Shown here piece by piece: positions 1-6,113 of a stretch of 21,631 bases of DNA. Each line of letters opens with the position of its first letter. The stretch's first letter is position 1. Below the pieces are notes generated by a model. It had not been told where the DNA came from, did no database searches, and saw nothing but the letters and a program-made list of their open reading frames with translations. The DNA is from a virus, in the IMG/VR virus record IMGVR_UViG_3300025671_000633, positions 1-21,631 of that record. One strand, given 5' to 3'. The position numbers were made by a program, and so were the translations under genes.

Positions 1-98
1 CGCGCGAGTGAGAGTGGAACTAGCCCACTCTCGCGCCCATTATCAACTTCACCTGGCACTAGCCACCAGTATTTATCATGTTCGTTTTTTCTTCTCAT
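1..98 (-). CDS. Possible small ORF running off the left edge
   Basis: An open frame starts at an ATG at 98-96 and stays open to the window edge, giving 32 residues beginning MRRKNEHDKYWWLVPGEVD. A purine-rich stretch (GAGAGAG) lies just upstream of the ATG. I recognise no family. The last part overlaps a GC-rich inverted repeat (2-36), which is unusual inside a gene, so this may be chance. It would be the next leftward gene after the noncoding block at 99-258. Confidence 0.25.
   Translation of the reverse strand, partial: MRRKNEHDKYWWLVPGEVDNGRESGLVPLSLA
2..36. repeat. GC-rich imperfect inverted repeat (hairpin)
   Basis: GAGAGTGG at 10-17 pairs perfectly with CCACTCTC at 25-32 across a 7-base loop. 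Below a four-base bulge the stem continues with GCGC at 2-5 against GCGC at 33-36. It stands out in an AT-rich genome. No T-run follows on the plus strand, and the minus-strand downstream side is outside the window, so it cannot be called a terminator. It could also be coding if the ORF at 1-98 is real. Confidence 0.4.
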
Positions 99-113
99 TT
101 ACTCTCTCATTGT

Positions 114-147
114 GGGGGGTGTAAATGCGTTTAGCATTTCACCACCC
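114..147. repeat. Long hairpin in the left noncoding block
   Basis: AAATGC at 123-128 pairs with GCATTT at 134-139 around the loop GTTTA. With one bulged base (T122) and one mismatch (117/144), the stem extends through GGTG against CACC and GGG against CCC, about 13 pairs in total. Its plus-strand 3' side runs into an A/T stretch, not a clean T-run. It could be a weak terminator, an mRNA 3' structure for the leftward transcript, or part of a replication origin. Confidence 0.45.
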
Positions 148-148
148 T

Positions 149-162
149 ATAAAATATTTTAT
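149..162. repeat. 14-bp perfect AT-only palindrome
   Basis: ATAAAATATTTTAT is its own reverse complement and contains no G or C. It lies between the hairpin at 114-147 and the array of palindromic boxes at 187-259. AT-rich segments beside arrayed protein-binding boxes are typical of phage and plasmid origins (easily melted DNA) and of promoters. Which applies here is inference. Confidence 0.4.
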
Positions 163-186
163 TTTATGGATATTATGGTAAGTTTT

Positions 187-259
187 ACTATGGTTGTGTC
201 CCATTTTTACTATAGTTTGGGACATATTTACTATAGTTGTGTCCCATTTTTACCATAGT
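187..259. promoter_or_regulatory. Four phased palindromic boxes, candidate operator or iteron array
   Basis: Four copies of the 8-bp palindrome ACTATAGT occur at 187-194 (ACTATGGT), 209-216 (exact), 230-237 (exact) and 252-259 (ACCATAGT). Box starts are 22, 21 and 22 bp apart, about two helical turns, so all boxes face the same side of the helix. The first and third linkers (195-208 and 238-251) are identical, TGTGTCCCATTTTT; the middle linker carries the inverted core GGGACA. The array therefore also reads as a 30-bp unit repeated at 43-bp period with two mismatches. It lies immediately downstream of the leftward gene at 259-429, in a block without convincing genes. A dimeric repressor or an initiator protein would suit this geometry. 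Confidence 0.6.
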
Positions 260-429
260 TACTTTTGGTTGCCGAGCCATAATTGGTGAATAATATTCTC
301 TATAGAACGCAGCTTTCTTTTCTCCTCAGAGTTTTGTTTGGGTTTATTGACCAATGGTTTGCCATGCTCTGCGAGTGCATCAATAATGAGTTGCACTTCT
401 TGTTCACTTACTTGGATTTTTATTAGCAT
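259..429 (-). CDS. Small hypothetical phage protein, 56 aa
   Basis: The ATG at 429-427 is preceded by AAGGAG at good spacing (AAGGAGAGCAAGGATG), and the frame runs 56 residues to a TAA at 259-261. The protein starts MLIKIQVSEQEVQLIIDALAE, is charged and looks helical, with no membrane segment and no motif I can name. Its start lies inside the preceding 42-residue gene (26-base overlap), so it is probably the last gene of the coupled leftward series. The TAA overlaps the last base of the palindromic box array. Function unknown. Confidence 0.7.
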   Translation of the reverse strand: MLIKIQVSEQEVQLIIDALAEHGKPLVNKPKQNSEEKRKLRSIENIIHQLWLGNQK

Positions 430-532
430 CCTTGCTCTCCTTTTTCTTTTTCTTGTTAAATATTCTATCGAAGTTATCTCGATACTCTTGGGTATAAATT
501 AAGTCCCGGGGTTTATCTCCTTTACCACTCAT
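404..532 (-). CDS. Small basic phage protein, 42 aa (MSGKGDKPR type)
   Basis: The ATG at 532-530 is preceded by GGAGG six bases upstream. The 42-residue product begins MSGKGDKPRDLIYTQEYRDN and ends in a lysine-rich tail (five consecutive lysines near residues 27-31). The opening MSGKGDKPR followed by a YRDNFDRIF-like stretch is one I recognise from many small uncharacterised phage proteins, so I regard the gene as real. The ATG overlaps the stop of the upstream 19-residue ORF (ATGA). No function is known; the basic tail could bind nucleic acid. Confidence 0.75.
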   Translation of the reverse strand: MSGKGDKPRDLIYTQEYRDNFDRIFNKKKKKESKDANKNPSK

Positions 533-588
533 TGTTTGCCTCCAGGTAATTGTTCTGCATCAAACCAGCCACATGGGTAATTAATCAT
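529..588 (-). CDS. Tiny ORF, 19 aa, coupled between two genes
   Basis: The ATG at 588-586 lies within the last codons of the half-methyltransferase gene (8-base overlap) and is preceded by GGAGGTGG in that gene. The frame gives MINYPCGWFDAEQLPGGKQ and ends in a TGA that overlaps the next ATG (ATGA). It also contains the GGAGG that serves the next gene. It may be a translated peptide or simply a coupling relay that carries ribosomes to the 42-residue gene. Confidence 0.45.
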   Translation of the reverse strand: MINYPCGWFDAEQLPGGKQ

Positions 589-997
589 TGTCCACCTCCA
601 TATTTTTTAATAAATGACAAATAGTATTTACATTCCAACCATTCCCTAAAAGTTTGTATTTTTGACTGTCGCTCACTGGCATTTTGTAATCGTCTGGTAT
701 TGTTTGTAATCGCATACATTCAAGTGGTGTTAATTTTCTGTAATAAACATCAGAGTTATCCACTGGATGCACATATCTCATGTAGTTATAACTCGTAGCT
801 GTTAATGTGTTGCATTTGTATTTCATGTTTCTACCACGCCTTGTTTTTGATTTAATGTGTGTCATGTCAAAGCAATCACCATTTTGTATGGTTGTGTAGC
901 CCTTCTTGGTAGCCTCTTTTATGTGTAGTAATTTTCTTTTAGGATCAATTAATATCTTTCCATTTTCTTTAACAATTAAATTTTTGGAGTCAATCAT
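581..997 (-). CDS. Stand-alone C-terminal half of a C5-cytosine DNA methyltransferase
   Basis: The 138-residue product contains only the back half of a C5-methyltransferase: a short target-recognition-like stretch (CNTLTATS), motif IX (RKLTPLECMRLQ) and motif X (YKLLGNGW). The SAM-binding FxGxG motif, catalytic PCQ, ENV and QxRxR motifs are all absent. The last 54 residues match the last 54 of the full-length enzyme at 7368-8867 at 34 positions by my count. I chose the ATG at 997 because GGAGAG lies seven bases upstream; the longer frame would begin with TTG at 1012. The frame is intact and well placed behind the primase-helicase gene, so it looks expressed, not decayed. It could be a remnant, a partner in a split enzyme (split C5 enzymes such as M.AquI are known), or a specificity-altering subunit. 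Confidence 0.85.
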   Translation of the reverse strand: MIDSKNLIVKENGKILIDPKRKLLHIKEATKKGYTTIQNGDCFDMTHIKSKTRRGRNMKYKCNTLTATSYNYMRYVHPVDNSDVYYRKLTPLECMRLQTIPDDYKMPVSDSQKYKLLGNGWNVNTICHLLKNMEVDND

Positions 998-998
998 A

Positions 999-2843
999 TT
1001 AAAACTCTCCAAAGTTAAATGTTTCTTTATAAGGCTCTAAAACAGCCTCCCTTCTAAACAAGGTTTTGGTTTTGGTATCAACCTCACTACTGTTTGATTT
1101 CACCACCGCGCCCTTGACTACTCTTAATCTGTCGTACTCGACATCATTATCTAAACATATGCGTTCAGCTTCTTCTTCTTCGCCTAACCACAGGGCCATG
1201 CATAATCTGTGACTATCGACCAAGGAACTAGCGCCCCTTATTTTTCCTCTAATTTGAACTGGATCATCGTCTGCTTGTAATGCAGCTTTACTCATATGAT
1301 GAATACTTAAACAGGTGGTTTTAAACTTACTGGATATTGAGGCAGCCAACTGACCATACATCTGCCCGGCTTCGTTGTCGCTACTAATCTTTGCAGAGCC
1401 ACAGACTGCTTGTATGGGGTCTATAACTACCAGTTCAAGGTTAGGTATGTTCTCTAACTCTGCTAACAACTCGTGAGCTTGTTCTGTTAGGCCCATACCA
1501 GCAGAGGTGTCGTTGATTAATGTTAAGGGTTTAGGTTGATCTGGTATTGTGTAAGCGTAGACATCATAAGGCGCATCAAAGCGTTTGTTATGTGGGTCTA
1601 ACGCATTGATTCGTCTGTGCATCTCAACCAAGTCATCCTCGGCACTAATAATAACAACATTCCCACCTTTAGTAATTGGATGGTCAAACCAGTTGCCTTG
1701 TCCTTGGCTAATTTTAATTGCAAGATCTAACGCCATCATGGATTTACCCACACCACCAATAGATGCTAGGAGTGCTGGTTTAGATTTCTCTAATAGATTA
1801 TCAACCAACCATTCTTTCGGTGGTGGCTCTTTTACCAAGCTACGAATAGAGTGTTGAGTGATCCCCAAACCTTGATTCAATATTTCATATTTAACCCGGT
1901 CCAACCCATGTTCTTGGGCCATATCGTTGTAGTCTCCTCTCGCACTCGGTATGCGTACAAAACTGTTAGGAATAGCAGATGCTACCTCTTTAGCTTTCCT
2001 CTCGCCCACGCCACTCTCATCGTTGTCTAGGGCTATGTATAAACGAGCCTGAGATATCTTCCTAATATTACTCACAGCCTCTAGCGTAAAGTTCGCTGAA
2101 AATACGCAAACTGTCGCTATCTTCGTAGACTCAAAAACTGTTGCAGCAGTGGCATAACCTTCGACCAAAACCAACTGTTCTTGTGTGGCGAGTTGACTTA
2201 TCTCACAACCGATTAAAAAAATATTGCCTTTAATTTCACTGGCACTAACAAATCTTTTCTCACCTTTTTTATCGATATACTGTAAACTACGCAACTCTCC
2301 AGTCGTAGGAGATAACACTGGAACAATTAAACTTTCATTTAACTGTTTCAATCCATAGCTTTTAACATTTTTACTTTTTAGATACTCATGCGAAATGACA
2401 GGTTGACAGCTCTTGTACCTTTCTTGAACTTCTTTAGCTACTTCATCGTGCCTAATTTTCTTCGCTACCTCGGCCCGCTTAACAGCTTCTTCCATTTGTT
2501 TTTGTAAAGCCTGTCGGTCTACAGGTGCTAATTCATTGGTATTGATACTAGACCACTTGTGTTGTTCCCCGGTACGCCAATTGCCATAGGCTGCAAAATA
2601 ATTACCAGATAGCTCGTTGCACACATACCAGCCAGACTTTTGATTGCCTATATCTGGTTTAACATTTGGTGCTGCCCTAACAGGTACTCTAACGACTGCG
2701 CCTGTAAGATCTAAGTGGTTGACAACCAAACCTTGGTTGTTCATCTCTCGCATTAAATCATCTGTACTGTTGCCTTGAATGGCAAAAGTAAAATTCTTAT
2801 CTATGACTAACCCTTTCTCTCCATAATATTTAGTCAGATCCAT
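999..2843 (-). CDS. TOPRIM primase / RepA-like helicase fusion
   Basis: This 614-residue protein should make RNA primers and unwind DNA at the phage replication fork. A TOPRIM domain lies near residues 220-310, with the conserved glutamate in LVEGYATAA (E228) and the DxD motif at 273-275 (LDND). A RecA-like ATPase follows: Walker A at GGVGKS (363-368), AEDD at 401-404, Walker B ending in D475 (LVVIDP) and a histidine pair at 515-516. The layout matches phage and plasmid TOPRIM primases joined to an AAA_25/RepA-type helicase. No zinc-binding Cys/His cluster is present at its N-terminus, but the overlapping upstream gene encodes one. It overlaps that gene by 14 bases, and its TAA lies one base from the next ATG. 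Confidence 0.88.
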   Translation of the reverse strand: MDLTKYYGEKGLVIDKNFTFAIQGNSTDDLMREMNNQGLVVNHLDLTGAVVRVPVRAAPNVKPDIGNQKSGWYVCNELSGNYFAAYGNWRTGEQHKWSSINTNELAPVDRQALQKQMEEAVKRAEVAKKIRHDEVAKEVQERYKSCQPVISHEYLKSKNVKSYGLKQLNESLIVPVLSPTTGELRSLQYIDKKGEKRFVSASEIKGNIFLIGCEISQLATQEQLVLVEGYATAATVFESTKIATVCVFSANFTLEAVSNIRKISQARLYIALDNDESGVGERKAKEVASAIPNSFVRIPSARGDYNDMAQEHGLDRVKYEILNQGLGITQHSIRSLVKEPPPKEWLVDNLLEKSKPALLASIGGVGKSMMALDLAIKISQGQGNWFDHPITKGGNVVIISAEDDLVEMHRRINALDPHNKRFDAPYDVYAYTIPDQPKPLTLINDTSAGMGLTEQAHELLAELENIPNLELVVIDPIQAVCGSAKISSDNEAGQMYGQLAASISSKFKTTCLSIHHMSKAALQADDDPVQIRGKIRGASSLVDSHRLCMALWLGEEEEAERICLDNDVEYDRLRVVKGAVVKSNSSEVDTKTKTLFRREAVLEPYKETFNFGEF

Positions 2844-3216
2844 CTCTTAGTGTTCTCTCTAATTGTCCTGTCTCGGCTTGTTCGTTGGCCCAATTCAGGT
2901 ATTCCCTTATTGCTTTACCAAAAAGCAACTCTCTCTTTTCTCTATCCCATTCGTGCATAACATAAGAACCTGTGTCCTTGGCTATCGTGAGATAGGTGTC
3001 TTTAGTTTGTTTGATCGCATAGTCTAAACCCTCATTGCTCATCTGTGCAACATTCTTGAGTCTCTCGCCCTCGCGCACTTTCTTTAAATGAGCCATGCTA
3101 CACGCACCAAACCATGTTTCATCCTTCCCATAAACAAAACCCTTCGCTGGTGCTTTGCAGTAAGCACACAACGAGGGTCTTGATACTAATGGATTAAAAA
3201 GGGATCTTGTCACCAA
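2830..3216 (-). CDS. Small zinc-ribbon protein upstream of the primase
   Basis: The 128-residue product has a probable zinc site near its N-terminus: C17 and C20 (CAYC), then C39 and H43 (CSMAH), a CxxC...CxxxH pattern. The rest is charged and helical, with no catalytic motif I recognise. There is no ATG; the frame can begin at TTG (3216) or GTG (3213), both inside the end of the ssDNA-binding protein gene, so translation is probably coupled. The start is uncertain by a codon or more. It sits between the ssDNA-binding protein and a primase that lacks its own zinc finger, so a role in template recognition by the primase is plausible but inferred. Confidence 0.7.
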   Translation of the reverse strand: MVTRSLFNPLVSRPSLCAYCKAPAKGFVYGKDETWFGACSMAHLKKVREGERLKNVAQMSNEGLDYAIKQTKDTYLTIAKDTGSYVMHEWDREKRELLFGKAIREYLNWANEQAETGQLERTLRDGSD

Positions 3217-3676
3217 GATCGTCTTCTTTATTTTCCTCTACAGGTTTAGCCGCAGGTGTAGGTGCTTTAGCCTCTTCGACAGGTTGCCAATTCTTTCCAT
3301 AGTTTTGGTCTATCTTGAGATAACGCTCATTTTCAGGGTCTCTAATGAGTTGTCCTGAAACTGATTTACCTACTAACTCATCAGTATTTCTCATGGATGT
3401 AACGCCCATCGCTTTTAATAAGAGCTTGAGTGATATATCACCAATCTCTACAGCTTTGGGGTTATCTGATTGCAAAGTAAATGTTGTATTCATTACGATG
3501 GTAGAACCATCAATTTCAAAAAACATTTTTAAAGCAACCCAATTGTTTTTGCCTGTGATGATTTCATCACCAGCAAAATGCATGGTATATCTACCGGGTT
3601 CTAAGCCTTTACCAGTAGATTCCGTTTCATTGGCATCAAAAGCGTTGCCATTGTTATATTGCGTTAAGTCCGTCAT
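3194..3676 (-). CDS. DUF669-type single-stranded DNA-binding protein
   Basis: The 160-residue product resembles DUF669 proteins, which occupy the ssDNA-binding protein position in many phage replication and recombination modules. The core (about 25-125) contains the typical LEPGRYTMHF start, a beta-rich middle and the LVGKSVSGQLI strand. A proline/alanine-rich linker and an acidic tail follow, ending EDDLGDKIPF, much like the acidic tip through which bacterial SSB recruits partners. It should coat ssDNA during replication and annealing. The ATG at 3676 has AAAGGGAAA upstream. Neighbours are the Sak4-like ATPase and DUF2800 nuclease upstream and the primase downstream. Assignment rests on pattern and context. 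Confidence 0.78.
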   Translation of the reverse strand: MTDLTQYNNGNAFDANETESTGKGLEPGRYTMHFAGDEIITGKNNWVALKMFFEIDGSTIVMNTTFTLQSDNPKAVEIGDISLKLLLKAMGVTSMRNTDELVGKSVSGQLIRDPENERYLKIDQNYGKNWQPVEEAKAPTPAAKPVEENKEDDLGDKIPF

Positions 3677-3697
3677 ATTATTTCCCTTTTATTAAAA

Positions 3698-3898
3698 TTA
3701 ACCTGGATCATAAGAATTGTAGTCAGACAGGTGTCCAACTAAATCCTCACAGTCCGCCTCAATTGAGATAAACCAATGTAGTCCATCAAGAGGTAAAGAA
3801 TTATCATCTGGATTAATTTTATCAATGTAAGCATTGAGCTTCTCTCTGATCTCTCCAAGTAACATTTTCCCTTCCTCAACTTCTCCCAATATACTCAC
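3698..3898 (-). CDS. Hypothetical protein, 66 aa
   Basis: This acidic 66-residue protein starts at GTG, in a GTGA overlap with the stop of the ATPase gene, so it is probably translated by coupling. An N-terminal amphipathic helix (about 1-30) is followed by a HWFISIEADCEDLVGHL stretch. It has one cysteine, no zinc motif and no membrane segment. I do not recognise a family. Its place inside the recombination operon suggests an accessory role there. Confidence 0.7.
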   Translation of the reverse strand: MSILGEVEEGKMLLGEIREKLNAYIDKINPDDNSLPLDGLHWFISIEADCEDLVGHLSDYNSYDPG

Positions 3899-4629
3899 TT
3901 TATCATCGCCTCACGAATAGTGGGCCAATCAAAATCCATTTCAGCAGGAAGACCATATCTATTTTTGGCGTGATGCCCAGGTCCTTCTTGTGTGTAAATT
4001 TTTCTATCGCCTTGCAATACCTGTGTAGACATACCACCTTTGGCATTTTTCTTTTGCACGACACCAGTCTTATAGTTGGCAAAGAAAACACAGTCAGCGT
4101 GTTCAACCACCAAGTCGGCTGCTTTTCTATAGAGCTTAATACCATTTTTATCGATAGGATCGTTGGATGGGTCTTCGTAACGCTTAACTTCATTGTGTGC
4201 AATTTGCATAATCGTCATGCCTTTTTCATTACGAAGTTTGGTAAGAATATCTAAATAGTTTTTCCAAACTACAAGTGCAGCTCCGAATCCTTTTCCAAAA
4301 CTGGGACTACTGATATCCGACCATCCATTCTCCTTACACACATGGTCATTAATTAATCTTTCCAACCAATCCAAGCTGTCTACAACTACAGTTTTATAAT
4401 CATGGTCTTCTTCAAGTAATGCCAAAAGGTACTCCTCAAATCCTACATAAGTTTTTTGCACTTTAGTATGATTACATTCAATCTTACCGATTCCATCCTC
4501 ACACTGAACGATGATTGGATTGTTCATGGTAGATGCAAATGTAGTTTTACCAATACCACCTTTACCATACAAGCAAATAATCGGTGGTTTCATTTTTGCT
4601 TTGGATAATACTTTATCTAATACACTCAT
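3895..4629 (-). CDS. RecA-like AAA_24 ATPase, Sak4-like annealing protein
   Basis: The 244-residue product is a single-domain RecA-fold ATPase of the AAA_24 type, the group that includes phage Sak4 single-strand-annealing proteins. Walker A is GKGGIGKTT (residues 22-30) and Walker B ends at D84 (KTVVVDSLDW). A sensor-like region follows at MTIMQIAHNEVKRYEDP. Sak4-class proteins act with a phage SSB to promote annealing, and here the DUF669 protein is encoded just downstream with a DUF2800 nuclease upstream. The ATG overlaps the stop of the preceding gene (ATGA), as does the GTG of the next one. Confidence 0.85.
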   Translation of the reverse strand: MSVLDKVLSKAKMKPPIICLYGKGGIGKTTFASTMNNPIIVQCEDGIGKIECNHTKVQKTYVGFEEYLLALLEEDHDYKTVVVDSLDWLERLINDHVCKENGWSDISSPSFGKGFGAALVVWKNYLDILTKLRNEKGMTIMQIAHNEVKRYEDPSNDPIDKNGIKLYRKAADLVVEHADCVFFANYKTGVVQKKNAKGGMSTQVLQGDRKIYTQEGPGHHAKNRYGLPAEMDFDWPTIREAMIK

Positions 4630-4847
4630 TTTTTTCCCTCACTGTTATGCACTAAATGATGCAGTGCGTTTATTTTCTCATCTATGATTCCATTAAAAAA
4701 ATCATGGACAATCCTTTGCAACTTGAGTGTTGCTGACACTTTGTTATACAAGGGTTCTATCACAGGCGTGATATCGCTCTCATACAGCGTGTGTTCTTCT
4801 TCACCTATGCTGTAGGACAACACAGGTTCTTTCTTTTCTTTAGCCAT
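4626..4847 (-). CDS. Hypothetical protein, 73 aa
   Basis: A 73-residue protein with a lysine-rich N-terminus, an SYSIGEEEHTLYESDITP segment and a helical C-terminal half. The ATG at 4847 has AGGAGAG at good spacing and overlaps the end of the DUF2800 gene by 8 bases; its TGA overlaps the ATG of the ATPase gene. I recognise no domain. Position suggests a small accessory factor of the nuclease-ATPase pair. Confidence 0.72.
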   Translation of the reverse strand: MAKEKKEPVLSYSIGEEEHTLYESDITPVIEPLYNKVSATLKLQRIVHDFFNGIIDEKINALHHLVHNSEGKK

Positions 4848-5571
4848 ATTTCTCTCCTAGCTTAGTTTTATATTCATCACATTCTGGTTTAGCTGCACAA
4901 AATCTACAGTGATCTCCAGCAACCCGTTTTGGATTTTCTTCCTCACAAGCATCCGTTGCTTGTTTCAAATCTGTGTCTGCCCAATGCATTAGATTTGGAG
5001 AAGAAATTTCATGTGTCTTAATTGGGTTTTTTAATCTTGGTTGGACAATCGTCATTTCAATGGTTATATCCGCATCTTGATTTCCATATCTTATAAAAGC
5101 ACCAACAGCATAAATTTTTAACTGTTTATTTTTAACAGCCTCAACAGGCCACTTGCCAGATTTAAGATCTATAACGCAGATACGATCTTCAGCAATTAAA
5201 ATACAGTCAGCAGTACCAAAGCATTTATCAGATATTTCATCCATAAAGACTTTTTCTTCAATAACCATGGTAGCGTTCAGCTCTTCTTTTCTTTTAAAGA
5301 TGTATTCAACATAAGTCTCAGCACATCTAATCATGTCTTCTGTTACTTCTATTTGGAAATCTTCTATTTCAACAACTTTGCCAAGCCAATACTCTTCTAA
5401 AGTAATATCTTTAAGTCTGCCCTTTAATAACATCTCACACATCTCATGGATCAATGTCCCGGTAGCTGCTGCGATGTTAACTGTATATTCTGCTGAATAA
5501 TTCAGGTACGCACTTGCCGGGCACTCAAACCATCGGTCAGATGATGAAGGACTAAATATCGCGTGAGGCAC
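4840..5571 (-). CDS. DUF2800 family PD-(D/E)XK nuclease (RecB/Cas4-like)
   Basis: About 243 residues with the signature of phage DUF2800 nucleases. The N-terminus HAIFSPSSSDRWFECP is followed by a conserved GTLIHEM histidine (H42), FGTAD (D122) and IDLKSGK (D135, K137), the metal-binding PD-(D/E)XK core. Four cysteines, C17 plus C222, C225 and C231 (CRFC...C), match the arrangement that holds an iron-sulfur cluster in AddB- and Cas4-like nucleases. It probably resects DNA ends for recombination with the Sak4-like ATPase. I favour the GTG at 5571: AAGGG lies about nine bases upstream and the family typically begins right before this motif. A TTG at 5598 would add nine residues. It overlaps the HTH gene. 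Confidence 0.85.
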   Translation of the reverse strand: MPHAIFSPSSSDRWFECPASAYLNYSAEYTVNIAAATGTLIHEMCEMLLKGRLKDITLEEYWLGKVVEIEDFQIEVTEDMIRCAETYVEYIFKRKEELNATMVIEEKVFMDEISDKCFGTADCILIAEDRICVIDLKSGKWPVEAVKNKQLKIYAVGAFIRYGNQDADITIEMTIVQPRLKNPIKTHEISSPNLMHWADTDLKQATDACEEENPKRVAGDHCRFCAAKPECDEYKTKLGEKYG

Positions 5572-5755
5572 TGTACAAAACCCTTGAACCTTTTTCAAAG
5601 TTCTCTACATCTTCCATGTCATAGAGGATTTTTCCTTCTATCTTGTAATATGTTGGGCCGACTTGTTTGCCACGCCAGTTTTCCAGTGTTCTGGAACTTC
5701 TACCCCAGCGTTTAGCTAACTCTTTAGTGTCAATAAATTTTCTTTCGGTATGCAT
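5552..5755 (-). CDS. Small helix-turn-helix DNA-binding protein (excisionase/MerR-like)
   Basis: This 67-residue protein has the layout of small helix-turn-helix proteins of the excisionase (helix_turn_helix_17) class: TKELAKRWGRSSRTLENWR as the two helices (about 10-29), then GPTYYKIEGKILYDMEDVENF as the wing. It is the first gene of the leftward operon, with AGGGAG four bases before its ATG and a strong promoter upstream. It could regulate the divergent promoters at 5781-5815, or be the excisionase for the integrase at 6321-7175, though such genes are usually closer to the integrase. Its end overlaps the DUF2800 nuclease by 20 bases. Confidence 0.8.
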   Translation of the reverse strand: MHTERKFIDTKELAKRWGRSSRTLENWRGKQVGPTYYKIEGKILYDMEDVENFEKGSRVLYSASRDI

Positions 5756-5780
5756 TTTTCTCCCTGCTTTGATTTACCTG

Positions 5781-5809
5781 TAGACTAATATACGCTTATC
5801 CACTATCAT
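5781..5809 (+). promoter_or_regulatory. Rightward sigma70-like promoter candidate
   Basis: TAGACT (5781-5786) and TATCAT (5804-5809) are separated by 17 bases and match the -35 and -10 consensus at four and five of six positions. Transcription would start near 5816, about 25 bases before the ATG at 5841. The elements interleave with the leftward promoter, so both could not be occupied at once. Confidence 0.5.
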
Positions 5810-5815
5810 AATCAA
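5787..5815 (-). promoter_or_regulatory. Leftward sigma70-like promoter of the replication operon
   Basis: On the minus strand TTGATT (5815-5810) and TATATT (5792-5787) are separated by exactly 17 bases, a near-consensus -35/-10 pair. Transcription would start near 5780, about 25 bases before the ATG of the HTH gene. It interlocks with a plus-strand promoter candidate in the same 35 bases. Confidence 0.7.
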
Positions 5816-5840
5816 GTATTTATTAATTTGGAGATGAAAT

Positions 5841-6101
5841 ATGAGTATAGATAATGTAACCCCAAACCAATGGGACAATGCAAAGAAAGATATGGTGGAT
5901 CACCCGCCTCATTACAACGAGGGTGGCTTGGAGTGTATAGACTACATCAAGCAGCAATTAGGCGATCAGTTTCCATCCTATTTAGAAGGCTCAATAATTA
6001 AGTATATACACAGGCATAAGTACAAGGATGCAAACATCCAAGACTTAGAAAAAGCCAGGTGGTACTTAAATAGGTTAATAGAACATTACGAAAATTTATA
6101 A
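5841..6101 (+). CDS. DUF3310 family protein
   Basis: The 86-residue product has the DUF3310 pattern: VDHPPHYNEGGLECIDYI (residues 19-36), then a GSIIKYIHRHKYKDA segment and a helix LEKARWYLNRLIEH. The T7 gene 1.7 nucleotide kinase contains a DUF3310 region, so a role in nucleotide metabolism is possible, but most members are uncharacterised and this one is much shorter than gp1.7. GGAG lies upstream of the ATG. With the next gene it forms the only plus-strand transcription unit, divergent from the replication operon. Confidence 0.85.
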   Translation: MSIDNVTPNQWDNAKKDMVDHPPHYNEGGLECIDYIKQQLGDQFPSYLEGSIIKYIHRHKYKDANIQDLEKARWYLNRLIEHYENL

Positions 6102-6113
6102 CGAGGTATGGAT

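Noticed and set aside
2-36. Left-end hairpin as an intrinsic terminator or genome end
   Set aside because: No T-run is visible on the side that can be seen, and window edges are not evidence of a genome terminus.
187-259. Box array as a CRISPR array
   Set aside because: Repeats are 8 bp palindromes with 13-14 bp linkers, two of them identical; not repeat-spacer architecture, and no cas genes.
999-1012. Five-residue longer start (TTG at 1012) for the half-methyltransferase
   Set aside because: The ATG at 997 has GGAGAG seven bases upstream, while the TTG has no suitable site.
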